DNA of 64,000 nt from Callaeas wilsoni (lineage: Eukaryota > Chordata > Aves > Passeriformes > Callaeidae), in contig VWPU01009686.1 of assembly GCA_013398955.1 (NCBI GenBank), positions 186,001 to 250,000 of the forward strand, in the 5' to 3' direction. The notes under the pieces were generated by a model, which saw only the letters and a program-made list of their open reading frames with translations, was not told the origin of the DNA and made no database searches. Made by a program: the position numbers and the translations under genes. The stretch's first letter is position 1. Each line of letters starts with the position of its first letter. Of the stretch, positions 1 through 11,589 are shown one piece after another.

Positions 1-354
1 ACTGGCAAATTCAGCAAGTTCTGTGCTGTATATTTGATTTTACTTCTTTCTTGAGCTCTTCTGTGACTAGTAACAGGTTGCCAAGATAAAATCATTCCTT
101 TCTCTGTATGGCTTTTTTTACTTGACTAACGGGTTTCAAGTGAATTGTTTTGGTTTTGAATGCTTCATAAGTCACTGCATCTTGCATAGTTTGTTGGAAT
201 CTTAATGATATGAATGTGGCTGGTCTGTTTGAAAGATGAAAAGAGCAGAGGTTTGCAATATCCTGGGATTTTCTCGCTGTCTGGCAAATTTCATGTTAAT
301 TTTATATTTGCCATTTTAGAAGGAAAAGGTTACTTACGAGAACACAGTAAGACA
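1..354. other. Anonymous sequence at window edge
   Basis: This stretch lies 3' (on the minus strand) of the RTE-like endonuclease fragment that begins near 355. If that element continued here it should encode the C-terminal half of the endonuclease, but I could not read any conserved residues in the three minus-strand frames. I see nothing else in it. Confidence 0.5.
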
Positions 355-652
355 CGAAACGCAGCGTCAAGGCCCCTTGGATTTGGGTTGATACGTCCCT
401 CTGCCAGGCTTCCCTGCTGCTCATTCCATTCTTTAGTTGTCGCATCTACTTTGGCATTAATGTCACCCATCACAAAGTGTAAGTTGTGTTTTGGTATTCT
501 GTCAATCACACTTTTGAGACAATTGTAGAATTTGTCCTAGTCACTGTGTTCTTCTGTCAGAAAACATCTCTGCATGATTGACATCTTTAGGAATTTGGTT
601 TGGAATCTGGCATATATGATGTGCTGGCTGATAGCTCCCCAACCAAAGAGTG
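355..652 (-). mobile_element. RTE/BovB-like LINE, endonuclease-domain fragment
   Basis: Read on the minus strand, about 100 codons resemble the apurinic-type endonuclease domain of RTE-clade LINEs. One frame runs through SLFGWGAISQHIIYARFQ, then a degraded segment with one stop, then VIDRIPKHNLHFVMGDINAK, then NPRGLDAAF. The GDINAKV block corresponds to the GD-x-NAKVG motif that carries an active-site Asp and Asn in this family, and SQHIIYARF corresponds to the conserved S-x-RI-x-x-ARF strand before it. The family normally encodes a protein of about 1000 residues; only about a tenth is visible and the frame is broken, so it is a dead copy. The reverse-transcriptase half is not visible in the flanks. 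RTE elements are uncommon in birds, so this is either an old amniote relic or a lineage-specific invasion; its decay favours the first. A CR1 endonuclease is less likely because it does not carry the NAKV motif. Confidence 0.6.
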
Positions 653-1394
653 ATTTTCACACAAAATCTGTCATGGTGAATGTTATCCAGTTTGCATGTT
701 CCTTGTCACACAGATGGTTCAGCTTTCAGTGGGTTCAGAGATGGGTCCCCAGTTGTTATCTTTAGTGAGGATCATGAAAGGAGTAAAGAAGAGACCATCA
801 ATGCCCCGTACAGGGGCTTGTAAGCATGTGGAGGGAGAGGTACAAAAACATTTCCCTGAAAATCATCAAGACAAATCACAATCCCTGCATGTTTACCTTG
901 CTCCTGAAGTTCCTATTCCCATGAGCAGAAGCAGATAACCGTACAGTAATTCTATTAAATAGCTGGTCAGATTATCCAGGGTGGTATGAATATTTCCTTG
1001 CTTTCTGAGTCACTGCACTCCTGCAAAGGTCTCGGAGATGGTACAAGCCCCTCCTCTAGCACTACCATTCTTACAAATGCAAACTGCCAAAACAGAGAAA
1101 TAATGAAAGAAGCATATAGACCCTGAAAACATTGTCATGATATGGAAATAATATGAAATTTGTCTTAGGAAAATGTGACTGATTGCACTGTAGGTAATAA
1201 TAATTTGAGACACATGATTGAATATGCAGGAGAAACACAGAAAGTGGTAATACTGAAAAAGTCCCGAAACCATGGAGTGGAAGGTGTAGTGATGAACACT
1301 TCATTGCTATAGTGATGAGATAATACTGAATACTACTTTGGACTGTCTACTTAAAGGCATCCTTTTTCCAAAGGAACTTCTGGAATCCTTCTGG
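653..1394. other. Anonymous sequence between two LINE fragments
   Basis: This may include the N-terminal endonuclease part of the neighbouring RTE-like element (minus strand), but no motif is convincing. Small minus-strand frames at 1010-1304 overlap one another in different frames and show no known domain. Confidence 0.45.
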
Positions 1395-1600
1395 AAAACT
1401 CAAGTCAATTCTGGGCATTACTTAGCGAGAAAGATACTGCCAATCTGAAGGGAATTTGGAAGAGCAACAAAACTGATTAAAAGATTAGGTGGACTGAGAT
1501 ATAAACATAAATATATAAACTGCTGTTTGATTAAGACACGACTGAGGTGATACACAGAGTGGAGGAAAATCAGAGAATGGGATAACATTAGCATACCCAT
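1395..1600 (+). mobile_element. CR1/L3-like LINE fragment, distal ORF2 region
   Basis: A plus-strand match to the region of CR1/L3-type ORF2 downstream of the reverse-transcriptase core. The first block reads QFWALLSEKDTANLKGIW followed by KSNKTD. The family has a conserved QFWAP, a KKD and then an RATKMIKG segment at the same spacing. The nucleotide similarity is strongest from 1404 to 1490, including an A-rich block that corresponds to the codons for ATKMIK. Similarity fades beyond about 1500, and the 1600 boundary is a guess. Stops interrupt the frame after 1480, so the copy is dead. Divergence is high, which suggests an insertion that predates modern birds. The opposite-strand frame at 1418-1600 is a shadow. 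Confidence 0.6.
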
Positions 1601-1610
1601 TGATATGGCT

Positions 1611-3470
1611 ATAGATATCCAAGAGGAATTGTTTCTTGTGGTTACTGTTCATTTTGTCATTAACACTAATGAACTTACGCTATAAATAAAACACTTGAAA
1701 CGACTATTGCAAGGAAAACCCTCACTTTTATTCGGTTGTGCAAAAGAGAAGTATAAAGACCCTTAAAATGGAAAAGTCTCTAGCACTGGCAAAAGTATAG
1801 AGTGGATAATCTCACAGTTGCAGGAAAGCAGACTGCATGATCTTTGGTCTCTTTCACTCTTTTCAGATTCTGGTAGCAATGCATATTTAGTATTAGACTG
1901 ATTAGTTTTCTCTTCTCATTGTGGTAATCTTTCACCTGCTTTGCTTTCAGAGTAGGAACTCATGTAATATATTCATTATCAATGTAATATTCAGCTAATC
2001 TTCTGCTTATGCCTTGGACTGTTTCTTCAGATTACAAAATGAAGAATGTCTTTAAAACTGTAAAAAAATATTATTTGGAAGCCAACAGTGGAAATAAATT
2101 ATCCATCTTCCTATTTTATGTTAACTGTGAAATATTTTTGGCTTTCCTTAGTTATATACTTTATACTTTTAAAATAAATAACACTCAAAAAACCCCAAGA
2201 AAAGCTGCTTGTCTAAAAAGATAGACTAGTTTATTTCAGAAGATATGGAAAACACATAAATACAATGTCCATTATAGTCTCTTCAGCTGGCAAGAACAAA
2301 AATGATACAGTCTTGGCATTATTTTTGACAATATTAATATAATTGACTAGGGGACAGGGTAATCTAACAGCAACAGCTTTGGCATGTTACAGTGAAGCCA
2401 AAAAAATTGCAGTAGTTAGTTAATATCCTCAGCCTAACCTTCGTATAATCGCATTAACTCCAGAACCTCTGTCGCTCATGACAGATGTCCAGGGAGAATT
2501 TGGTTGTGAGAGGATGAACAAGAGAATGAGTGAGACTCCGGTGTGCAGCTCAGCAAAGCCACACACAGCTTCCAGTAATGCCTCAGACATCCTCCATGAA
2601 CACGGGGATATTGCAGTGCCAGTGCTTTATATCTCTTGCCTCTGAATGGCCCATAATAATTCTGCCTCCTCCCCATCCTGAAACACCATCTTTCTACTTT
2701 TTCTGAGCAAAAGCTGTGTTCATAAGTGCACCTGAAACACCTGCCAACAGCTGGATCAAATCCACTGGCTGGCAATTAGCATGTTTTGTTGGGGACAGAG
2801 CAGCACTGGCTCTGTCTGCCAGCGCTGTGATGTGCCTGCCAGCAGCCAGTGTTGTGGGAAGGTGTGAAAGCATCACGGCCACCACCACTCCTGCCCCACG
2901 ATTTAGCAGGTACCCTGTGGTTTCTGAACTGAGAAGCCTTATGCTTTTCCTGAAAAACAGATATTGTGTCACTGTAGCTGGGAACCAGTACAGCTAAAAG
3001 GAGAGCAACAAATGTATGCTCTGCAGTTTGCATGGTTCCTCTAGATTCTATATCTGACACCTGAAAAAGATTTCAATAGAATTAGCAAAATTTTAGAATA
3101 AAACATTTCTTTCCTCAAGCCCACCTCTTAGACGTTACTTGTGGTGACCTGCAATACTTTGTTTCACATCTATTTTGACAAACACTGATGCTGATGTTTG
3201 TTTGGTTTGCTGCATTTCCTTTTAAATGAAAATGTATGAAGTCCTGCAGCCTGAGTTCACTGTGAGGTGAGAGGCAGAAAAGCCCCTTTTCCAATTATCT
3301 GCCAAGACAACTTCAATCAGTTATGATTCACATCTTCATGTTCACTCTCCAGACTCTAGCTCACCAAAATGCTGGTGCCCATTTAAACTAGGCAACTCAT
3401 CTTCTTACTTTTCAGGTCTTTCTAACATCATGTCAGAAGGGAGGAGAGAGCATGTTGGAGTAAAGCTCAC
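1611..3470. other. Anonymous sequence
   Basis: No gene or repeat is recognised. Overlapping frames of 92-99 codons lie on both strands at 2476-3060 in a locally more G+C-rich patch, which explains their openness. No domain, signal peptide or splice context stands out. Confidence 0.5.
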
Positions 3471-3477
3471 ATTAATA

Positions 3478-3507
3478 AACAAAATAAGTTTTATAACTTA
3501 TTTTGTT
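3478..3507. repeat. Perfect 13-bp inverted repeat with 4-nt loop
   Basis: The left arm at 3478-3490 is the exact reverse complement of the right arm at 3495-3507, with TTAT as the loop. The arms are A+T-rich. It could be a cruciform-prone site or chance in A+T-rich DNA; no function is implied. Confidence 0.85.
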
Positions 3508-3509
3508 GA

Positions 3510-6500
3510 ATGAAATATAGTGATATTTTGAGCCTTGTCCATAATTGCTTTACTGGTCTGATATGATTGTAAAGATTCAATATTGGAACAAGGCCTGGGA
3601 TACAAATATGTCTAATATAAGCGATATTAATTGGGTTCTACATTGTGCATCAAAAATGAGGGACTGTTACTCTAGTTAGAAGGATTTGTGCATTACTTGG
3701 GATGCCATTATATGTGTAAACTACATGCAGAATGTTTTTTATTGCTGTTTCCAAATTGACTTTAGGTGAAAGCACAGCTGGGTGCGGAGGAAGCAGGCAT
3801 TTAAATATTCAGCTCCCACTTCTTGAAAATTGCATTGCAATTTGGAAAGTGCATTCTCTCTTGGGAAAATTAGGCTTTAAAGTCCTGCTGCAGATGACTG
3901 ACGGTGCCAGCTCTCCATCAGTCCTTCCATTCCTGTGATCATTGGTTAATTCTCCATTTAGATGGCATGACTAAATTTCATATTGTCTGCTCACACAGAG
4001 AGGAAACGTACTGGCTGCACTGTCTTTGCAGAGATATTAAGCAGAAAAAAAGTCTTTTGCATTAAAGACCTTTTCTCTCAAGATCACACTTGTGCTCACT
4101 GATGTCAGTAGCAGTGGCCAAAGGACCAAGTTATAAAAAATTCTTGGGTCTTGGAAAACAGAGCAGAGCACGACACTGGAATTTGGTCTGTTTTAAGAGA
4201 AATCATGGCTTCCTTGGCCATTGTCTTGTAATGGACCCAGGTTAGCTAATATTTGTTTGTAATAACAGAATACAGTTACCTAAGTTTAGTGATCAACTAT
4301 GGCTATAATTCGGCCGAAGAAGCAGTTCTCCTTACCTTTGCTCCTGACTGGACATCTGTATACCTTACGCCAGCTGTGTCCTTCTCTTAGTGCAAGGAAC
4401 CACACAGCTGCCCCTGGAAACATGATACAATTAAAATTATCTAGGAAAAAAGTCTGAGAAGTTTTGTGATCCCCTCCGTGTCATGGCTACAAAAAGCCAC
4501 CTGTGCAGGTACAAAGGAGGGTCCATGGCCATGCAGCCACATTTGGAAGGAAGTGCAACTACCTCCTCTAGTAGAAGCTTGGATTTAGACTGGCTTCATC
4601 TGACCATGAAGCCTTTAACGGTGCAATTTCTTACCATACTGACTATGATCTAATGGTAGCAAGGATGGTACTGTACCTATTTCCCTTCCATCCACTTCCA
4701 AGATTCCTGATGCATTGAATGACCATGTGGTGACCTGGATCAGTTTGATGAACTACTGGAAAACCAATCAGCCATTCATGGTTGGACCACAGCATAGCTG
4801 CACTGCCCTGGGAAGAGTCATGGTTTGGGAAAAAGTTGCAATTGGCCTGGTCAGCAGTAGCTGCACTTGTAATAGATTAGCACAAAGTTGAATAGCAACC
4901 TTGAAAAGCAAAGGCGGTTTCACCTTGTTTCTGCAGAGGGTGACATCTATTCCAAAATGTTTTAGAGGTTCACCACATCCCTCTCTACATAATTCAGTGC
5001 ATTTCTTGTGTCAAGGTAACATCTTTAGCTTAAGGAATGTTAGGTCCTTTTTCATTAGCTGCCCAGGAGGGTTTTGTGCTGGATGGAGTTCATGGAGCCA
5101 CTGACTTGAGTTTTGATGTACCTGATCCCCTAAGATGCTAAATTGTATTTATATCCACTTTAAGGCCACTTTAATCTTTCTGGAATGGTGCTTTTGAGGC
5201 CCAGTAAAAAACAGATATACTCATTTCCCAGCTATGTTTCTCTATAGATGTCCAGATACATTTTGGTTCTTTACTCCTTTTTTTATTTCATGTTGAGTTC
5301 AGTGGCATTCGGGGACCCTCATGTGTCTCTTGTTCTCTACTAGAGGGGAGTCATAATTTTCTTTTTTTTTTAAGGGAATCTGTATGAGGATTCATGTCAA
5401 TAAATACTTCTAAAATAAACAAGGGTGACAAAGTTCAGCTGAAGAGGGCTTCTTTATTGACAGAGATAGCAAGCAGAGAGCACCAAAGTCTCAGTAAATA
5501 AATGCCTGGTAATTGACTTACAGGAAAAAAAGTCAGCCTTTTAATAAGTTGTATCATTAGCAATGCAAAACTGGTCCTCAATGTTATTGTTACAGAGATT
5601 TTTTTGCTTGTTTTTCCCTTCCTGCTTCCCAGTTCTAATTCAATCTTTATTATTTTGCAAGATTTTGCCAACAGAAAAAGCCTTCTTACATCAAAGTGGG
5701 TAGTGAGTGGCTGGGATGAGGTTCTGTCAAGGGAGAGAATGGGACACTCGGCATTAGGAGGAAGTACTGTGCACTTAGAGATGAACAGTTTTATTTTAAT
5801 CCTTTCATCTACTTTAGCTCCTTTTTGTTTCAGCTGCCATAAACACTTGCTGTGGAGCCAATGTTCGGTACTAAAAAGATTTTTTTGTGTGTGTTCCTCT
5901 CATTTCTGTTGAAACATGACACTCAAATTGGAGATAGGAGCAGAGATCAACAAACCCTGTCAGCTCTTGTCAACCCAGGTGTAACAGTGTGATCTTCTTA
6001 AATTGCTTCTAATCTGCCAAAGATCTCTTTATCTGCAGCCTCCATCATGCTGTTTGCTCACATTCGGTTAACACTTTAAATTTCCCTTTTGGAGGTGTCA
6101 CTGTTTGCCATTTAGCAACTAAGAAGAACTGTGAGAGCAGCTTAAAGCATAAGGATTTGGGAAGCTAGAAAAGCTGATTAGCTATTCAGGGAGAATAATC
6201 TTATTGAAAGTAGTAAGAGCTGTATAAAGAATGCTTTTCCCTTTCCTTGTAACAATCTTCTAATTATGTTGTCAAGCTTGCTGTCGTGTTCTCCCCCTGT
6301 GCCATTAAGAAACCGTTTTCTAAGTTAAGAAAGAGATTTCCAGATTGTGATGATGTTTGCTGATTTTTTTTTTTATTGTTTAAAGAATCTGTGTGTATTA
6401 AGCCAAACATTAAAAAATTATTCATGTGCAGCATAATCATCTGAGATGGGGCACTCAAGGCAGTGGTGTAAGCAAGAGAGGCAAGGGATACTCGGCAGAT

Positions 6501-7570
6501 GGGAGTTATTCTTCCATATGCCAGGGGATTTCACCTCTCTGACTGGGATCCGAGTCTAGGAAGAACCTTTGTAACTAAAATATGATCACAAATTGATAGG
6601 TGCTCAAGGGGTCAGAAGCAAGACCAACAGATATCTGCTGCTGCAGATTTATGAGCAAACCCCAATATTTCTTGGTAGTGGATAAACAAGTCCAATTGTG
6701 CCCTAATCCACTCCTTTACTTTTTCTGTTGTTCATATTTTGATGAAAAGAATAGGAGCCAATTCCCTTCAAATTGAATGTCTGGTAATTGGCACAGTGGC
6801 ACAGTATGGATCCATTCACTGATATCAGCCTGTTGGTGGATATATAATGTCATATAATTAAAATAAAATATGTTAGTTGCCAACCAAACCCAGGCCCGCT
6901 CAACTGTCGTCCTGTTTCTGATTAATGGCATAAACACCACCTATCCTGTGGCTTTGACTTTAATATTTTCCTATTAAAAATGCAGTCATTTGACCAAACA
7001 TGATATCAGTAATAGTAATTAATTTACTTTTGCTGCTGAGTCTCCAAATGACAGTTGAAGTTCATATTAATAGCTGGTAGCATTAGGTGTATCGAATTAT
7101 TAAAACCGTACCACAGCTGAGGAAAAAAATCTGCAGAATAACTATCTTTATCAAAATGGCTAACTATGATGTCAGTTCTGACACTATGCATTTTGTTTTG
7201 TTATTGAGACGCGGTGACTTATTTCTCCCTCACAGTTAATGACTAAAGGTGTGTAGAAAGTGTTACTGAGCAAATACAGTGCACTGCATAAGTTATTTCT
7301 TTAAAAGTATCATGGCATGCCATCACATATTTCAATTTTCTGGATGTTTCCCAGAGTAAAATTTCTTCTTCTTTCATTTGCCATTGTCTGACTCCACTTT
7401 ATTCAGCAAAATTACATTTTATTTCAACAGAAAGAGAAAAGAATTTGGCTACAAAATTTTTCATATACAAAATACTTGCTACATGAGTGAATATAGTTCT
7501 GCCTGACTGATGCAACTCACCAAAGTCTAACTATTTTTCCTTTATAACAAAGTAACAGTCATTTTAGAAG
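3510..7570. other. Anonymous sequence with short homopolymer tracts
   Basis: No gene is recognised. It contains a T tract at about 6364-6374 and another near 5361-5371. The longest frame (5604-5912, plus, 102 codons) shows no domain. The block 4140-4900 is somewhat richer in G+C and could hide an old repeat that I cannot name. Part of it (6980-7110) is A+T-rich with several TAATT cores and is discussed as a possible enhancer. Confidence 0.45.
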
Positions 7571-7571
7571 T

Positions 7572-7590
7572 GATTTTTTTTAAAAAAATC
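7572..7590. repeat. A/T palindrome
   Basis: GA plus an eight-T run is followed directly by a seven-A run plus TC, giving a near-perfect palindrome. It is probably a low-complexity by-product. Confidence 0.7.
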
Positions 7591-7703
7591 CCCTCATGTT
7601 TTCTACCATGTCACATACGTATCTATCATCCTACTTAGGTGTAAAGTTGGCCAATTGAAAAAGTTTTTATCACTTTCTCATAACATAAATCAACCATTTA
7701 TAA

Positions 7704-7734
<31 letters not shown>

Positions 7735-7739
7735 GAGAG

Positions 7740-7770
<31 letters not shown>
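7704..7770. repeat. Compound microsatellite (AC)n-(GA)n-(ATAC)n
   Basis: About 27 bp of pure AC dinucleotide (7704-7730) passes into a short GA run (7732-7740) and then a TACA/CATA tetranucleotide run (7741-7765) ending in TATATA. The three adjoining motifs differ by single substitutions, which is typical of a compound microsatellite that grew by slippage. It is likely polymorphic between individuals. Confidence 0.95.
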
Positions 7771-7774
7771 CAAC

Positions 7775-10530
7775 AAATTCTCCTGAAGACTACCAAGTAG
7801 ACTGACAGAAATTATGAACATTTCTAACAGAAACCTATTTTATTTGCACTTCAATTAAAAGCTAGGGAAATATTTATGTACAATGTTTTTGAGTTGACAG
7901 ATCTGAAGTTTCAGACGAAACCATAGTGTATTTTCCAGAACAAGGCAGAACTCACTTTTCCTTCATGCAGACACATGCTATGTACTGTATTAGCAAGCAC
8001 AATATTTTCTAGTCTGCAAACAAATCCTCACCATGCTGAATTTTATAAGAAAGCTAATACTAATACTTAACACAGAATTTGCATCTATAAGTGGAAAGCC
8101 AGATGTGTCTCGGGGATTTGACAAGTAGGAAGAAGTTGATATATATTTCACATATACATATGCATATTTCTTTTAGTGGATAGAGCTAAACTTTGCTCTC
8201 ATAAAGCATGCACCTAGAGTGAGAATCAATTTCTCCTAAGTGAGATTTTCCTTTTTTTTGGTCTTCTCAGACACTGTAATCACAATGGAAACCTTGTCCA
8301 AATTTTTGCTGTTCCCAGACCCAAAGTCCTTTTAGAGAGTATGAATGGTATGTTGGTTTTTTGGTCAGTGTTAGATTTGACAAGGCCGTCAATAAGCTAA
8401 CTCTACCACATACTCTTCCCGCATGTGACCTCCACACCTATGGGGCCCATCTTTTCTCTTCAGGGAATGTTTTATCAGACAGCGAGTTTATGATCTGTAC
8501 CTAACCTGGCATTCTCCCATAATCACATGGGACTGACATCCATTTCCTGATCTTCCTTTCAATGGAGAAAACCAGTATTCTTTCCAGAAAAAGCATCTCC
8601 ATTTCTTTACTTACTATACAAATGCCTAACATGAGGAATTATGTCAGATTCTGAACTGCTGTTTAAACCTCAGGAAATTCAGTGAAAGGAATGTGCCACA
8701 ACCTGATTGCAAGAGATAGCTGAAGGGTACATAAACTGATTGCCTGTGCAAATTTTCATATGGTCTTTTGGCCATATGGGAACACTCGGGTGCAGCAGTA
8801 GTGTAAGAGGTGTATGTCAGCCTACAAGTTGACACTGGAGGGCATGGGAAGCATCTTTCAAGCTGATAGATGCATTGGCTGCCTTCTGTTCAGGGTAAGA
8901 GAAATAATTGTGTTCTTTCTTGGAGTTGTAACAGAGATATCACATTTAGTGCTCATTCTTTTTCAAAACTTTTATGCACTGAACAGGCTGCCACACAAAG
9001 GTGTAGTTTCTTCTTCCTACTTCGCATTTCATTTCTTTTCTCTGCCTCCCTCCTCAGTGCCACTATTGAGAGCTCTTCCTGCAGAGGATGGAACAAGCTT
9101 GTTCTGGTCGTTCTAGTATTCTGATCATTCACAAGCTGTATCATTCTTGACCCAGAGTATATAATTAATTTTGATTATTCACAATTTATGAATGTCTCCA
9201 ATGAATCATAACTTTTAGACATAACCTCAGTTTTTCACGATTATTGCTATCCCAGTCCCTAAGATATAGGAGGATGCAGTCTCTGATTTGAAGAGCTTAC
9301 TTTCTAATTTGATCCAAGACAGAGGTGAGCATAAATGAGGAAAGAGGAGAGAAAGAAAGAAAGAATAGTGGGCTGCTATTCATTACATAGGTTAGTAATG
9401 TCACAGCTTGATGATTCTGAATAATTTTCAAGTATACCTTTTATAAGTCAATAAATAATGATTGCTGTCATTACAGAGCTGTTTAACCACTATTTTTTGG
9501 CTGATTCTTTTAAGTATCACTTTCAGAAGTGGTTCATGAAGAGCAAAGGAATAGAGTAGAGAAGAAAAACAGAACTGTTTCCATGTGTGTGGAATAACAC
9601 AGATAAATAATGTAGAGGAGAGTCTTCCTAAGAACTTGTCCATGAACTACTTGCTTCAATTTTCCTGGCAGAAAGACAAAGACTAACTTAATAGTCCAAA
9701 GTGCCAGAAGACAGAAACAGAGGGACTGAATAAAGGCAAGATGGTTTAAGAAAAACGGCCATTATGCACTTAAAGCTGCACTCAAACACTGCACGTATGA
9801 ATAAAGTAGAGGTAAATTGCCGGAAGGAGGAAGATGGCAGAAAGGATTTGGTTAACCACAGACCAGATCACTGCTAATGGTTAAGCTGAGAGCTTAGAAC
9901 AATGGTTGTCTGTCAATATATGCTTGTGGACAAGGTTATTATCAACCTTAACCATAAGGAAGACTAATTTCAACTGAGTTCTTGTCATCCAGAAGTCAAG
10001 TGTTCAGTCCAAACTCCAGAGACAAGCAGCAGCACTTTCAGAGCAATATTTACATCTTCTTGCAAGTAGGTGGTAGTCCTCAAGAACAGAACTGAACAAT
10101 GCATCAACAGAATCCTCTGTTTCTGCAGGATAAACTACTTAAACATGCATGTGCAAGTGATGGCTTTCATTCTTACAAGGCCTGTTTTCTTTTCATGATA
10201 TGCAAAGAAATGTAAGAAAGTGTGATGGGTTTCAGATTTTAGGGTCTGGGGGTTTTTTTTTAACTCTGTGACACTATGTAGAGTCCACCCAAGTGGTATT
10301 TGTTTTAGATACAGCTGCAAAAAATCTCTTCCCATTTCTTGTGGTTAAAAAGAGAAAATGTCAGTTTAAAAAAATCTAAGATCAATAACTGCAGGTTGTC
10401 TTGATTTAAAATGCCTTGTGAAATAATTTGCAGGAAAAACTGTGACTGCAGTTAGACAGATACTTGATTATTAATATTGCATTACAAACTAACTTCAGAA
10501 GAAGTCTCAGGAGGCACCACAGTTGCTTCC
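7775..10530. other. Anonymous sequence
   Basis: No gene is recognised. Frames at 8814-9124 on the plus strand (84 and 100 codons, two frames) and 8953-9144 on the minus strand overlap each other and look like chance. A short GAAA tract is listed separately. Confidence 0.45.
9347..9366. repeat. Short (GAAA)n tract
   Basis: About four consecutive GAAA units on the plus strand, preceded by GA-rich sequence. This is a minor microsatellite. Confidence 0.85.
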
Positions 10531-10630
10531 ACTAAAAACAAAACTAAACTAAACTAAACTAAACTAAACAAAAAACCCCAACCAAACAAACAAGAAACCA
10601 AAAACCAAATAAACAAACAAACAAACACAA
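10531..10630. repeat. (AAACT)n microsatellite with A/C-rich extension
   Basis: Nearly six pure AAACT pentamers occupy 10541-10569. An imperfect AAAC/AACC-rich tract with almost no T follows up to 10630, ending in a run of AAAC tetramers (about 10607-10625). Such a strand-asymmetric tract can be the decayed tail of a retroposon, but no element is recognisable immediately upstream. Confidence 0.9.
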
Positions 10631-10631
10631 T

Positions 10632-11261
10632 CTGCAAATGAGCTATTTTCTCATTTGAAGACCCAGCCAATGCCTGCATTTGGCATTGATTTTTCCTAAA
10701 GGTTACATCACTGTGAGAAATCAGTAGAACATCTCCTACTCAGCTGGTTGTTCCCATTGACCTGTTGTGCCCTGTGATCCTCCAGGAGTTCAGTGCAACA
10801 ACCACTGCCATCACCCTGGGTGCAGCTTGCTGTTCTGAAGAGTTATTTTGAAATGGTATATATTAGGAAAGATTAGAGGAGGAGGAAGGAAAGGGAGAGG
10901 TAGTCTTCACAATGTCCAATAAGTATCTGCTAGGCTGGTCCTACCAGATGAGTGTGGTTTCAGGTGAAGTCTCGATGGAAATGTCAGAGGATGGGGAAGT
11001 TTCTGTTCTTGTTCTTGGCAAAGAAAGTTGTAGGGCATTGCAGGGAGGCAATGCACCAAATTGGAGCTTAATCTTTGTTCCTAACATGAACCAAAATAAT
11101 TTCAACCTTACAGGATTCCAGCAGAGCTAACCAAGGAGATGGAGGTAGTCTGGCCTTTCCCAGACAGAGTGTGCAACCTTGGAGCAGTATCTTTCCTGAT
11201 GTTTGCTTCTATGTTTTGTGTAGAACAACAATGAAATACATACTTCAGCCTGAGCCCTTTC
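10632..11261. other. Anonymous sequence upstream of the candidate exon
   Basis: It contains a purine-rich GGA/AGG block at about 10873-10900 and a 72-codon plus-strand frame (10912-11130) with no recognised domain. No promoter or upstream exon is visible. Confidence 0.4.
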
Positions 11262-11289
11262 ATGCCACTTACTGAGGTTTTCTTTGCAG

Positions 11290-11585
11290 AATATCCATTC
11301 CTTCTTTGCTTTCTGCCGTGCCTCATCTATGTGGCTGGATCAATGTGTAACTACAAGTCAAAGTTCCAGCACTGGTACATTAGAGGGCACATGAATCCAA
11401 ATGGGGTGATGACCTCAGCAGAGCAGATGGAATGTGCTCGGAGAGGTTATAGTCAGAAAAGCGTAAGAACCACTCACTGCAGCAGATCCTCATATAGTGA
11501 AAGTTCACTCTTTAGGAGCATAGAGTTCTATTCCCATCAGGAATATGATGTTATTAATATGAAATACATGAATGAGCGGTAAATA
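11290..11585 (+). other. Unresolved open frame behind a splice-acceptor-like site
   Basis: A pyrimidine-rich TTTTCTTTGCAG ends at 11289. The frame that follows stays open for about 97 codons to a TAA at 11583-11585. The predicted peptide starts with a hydrophobic stretch (YPFLLCFLPCLIYVAG), which could be a membrane segment. A polar, Ser/Arg/Tyr-rich tail follows, ending in DVINMKYMNER. This would suit the last exon of a small single-pass membrane protein. Against it, the acceptor is only average, no partner exon or polyadenylation signal with clear context was found, I recognise no homologue, and a frame of this length is expected by chance several times in a window this size. An in-frame ATG at 11262 lies in the putative intron. 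Confidence 0.12.
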
Positions 11586-11589
11586 AATA

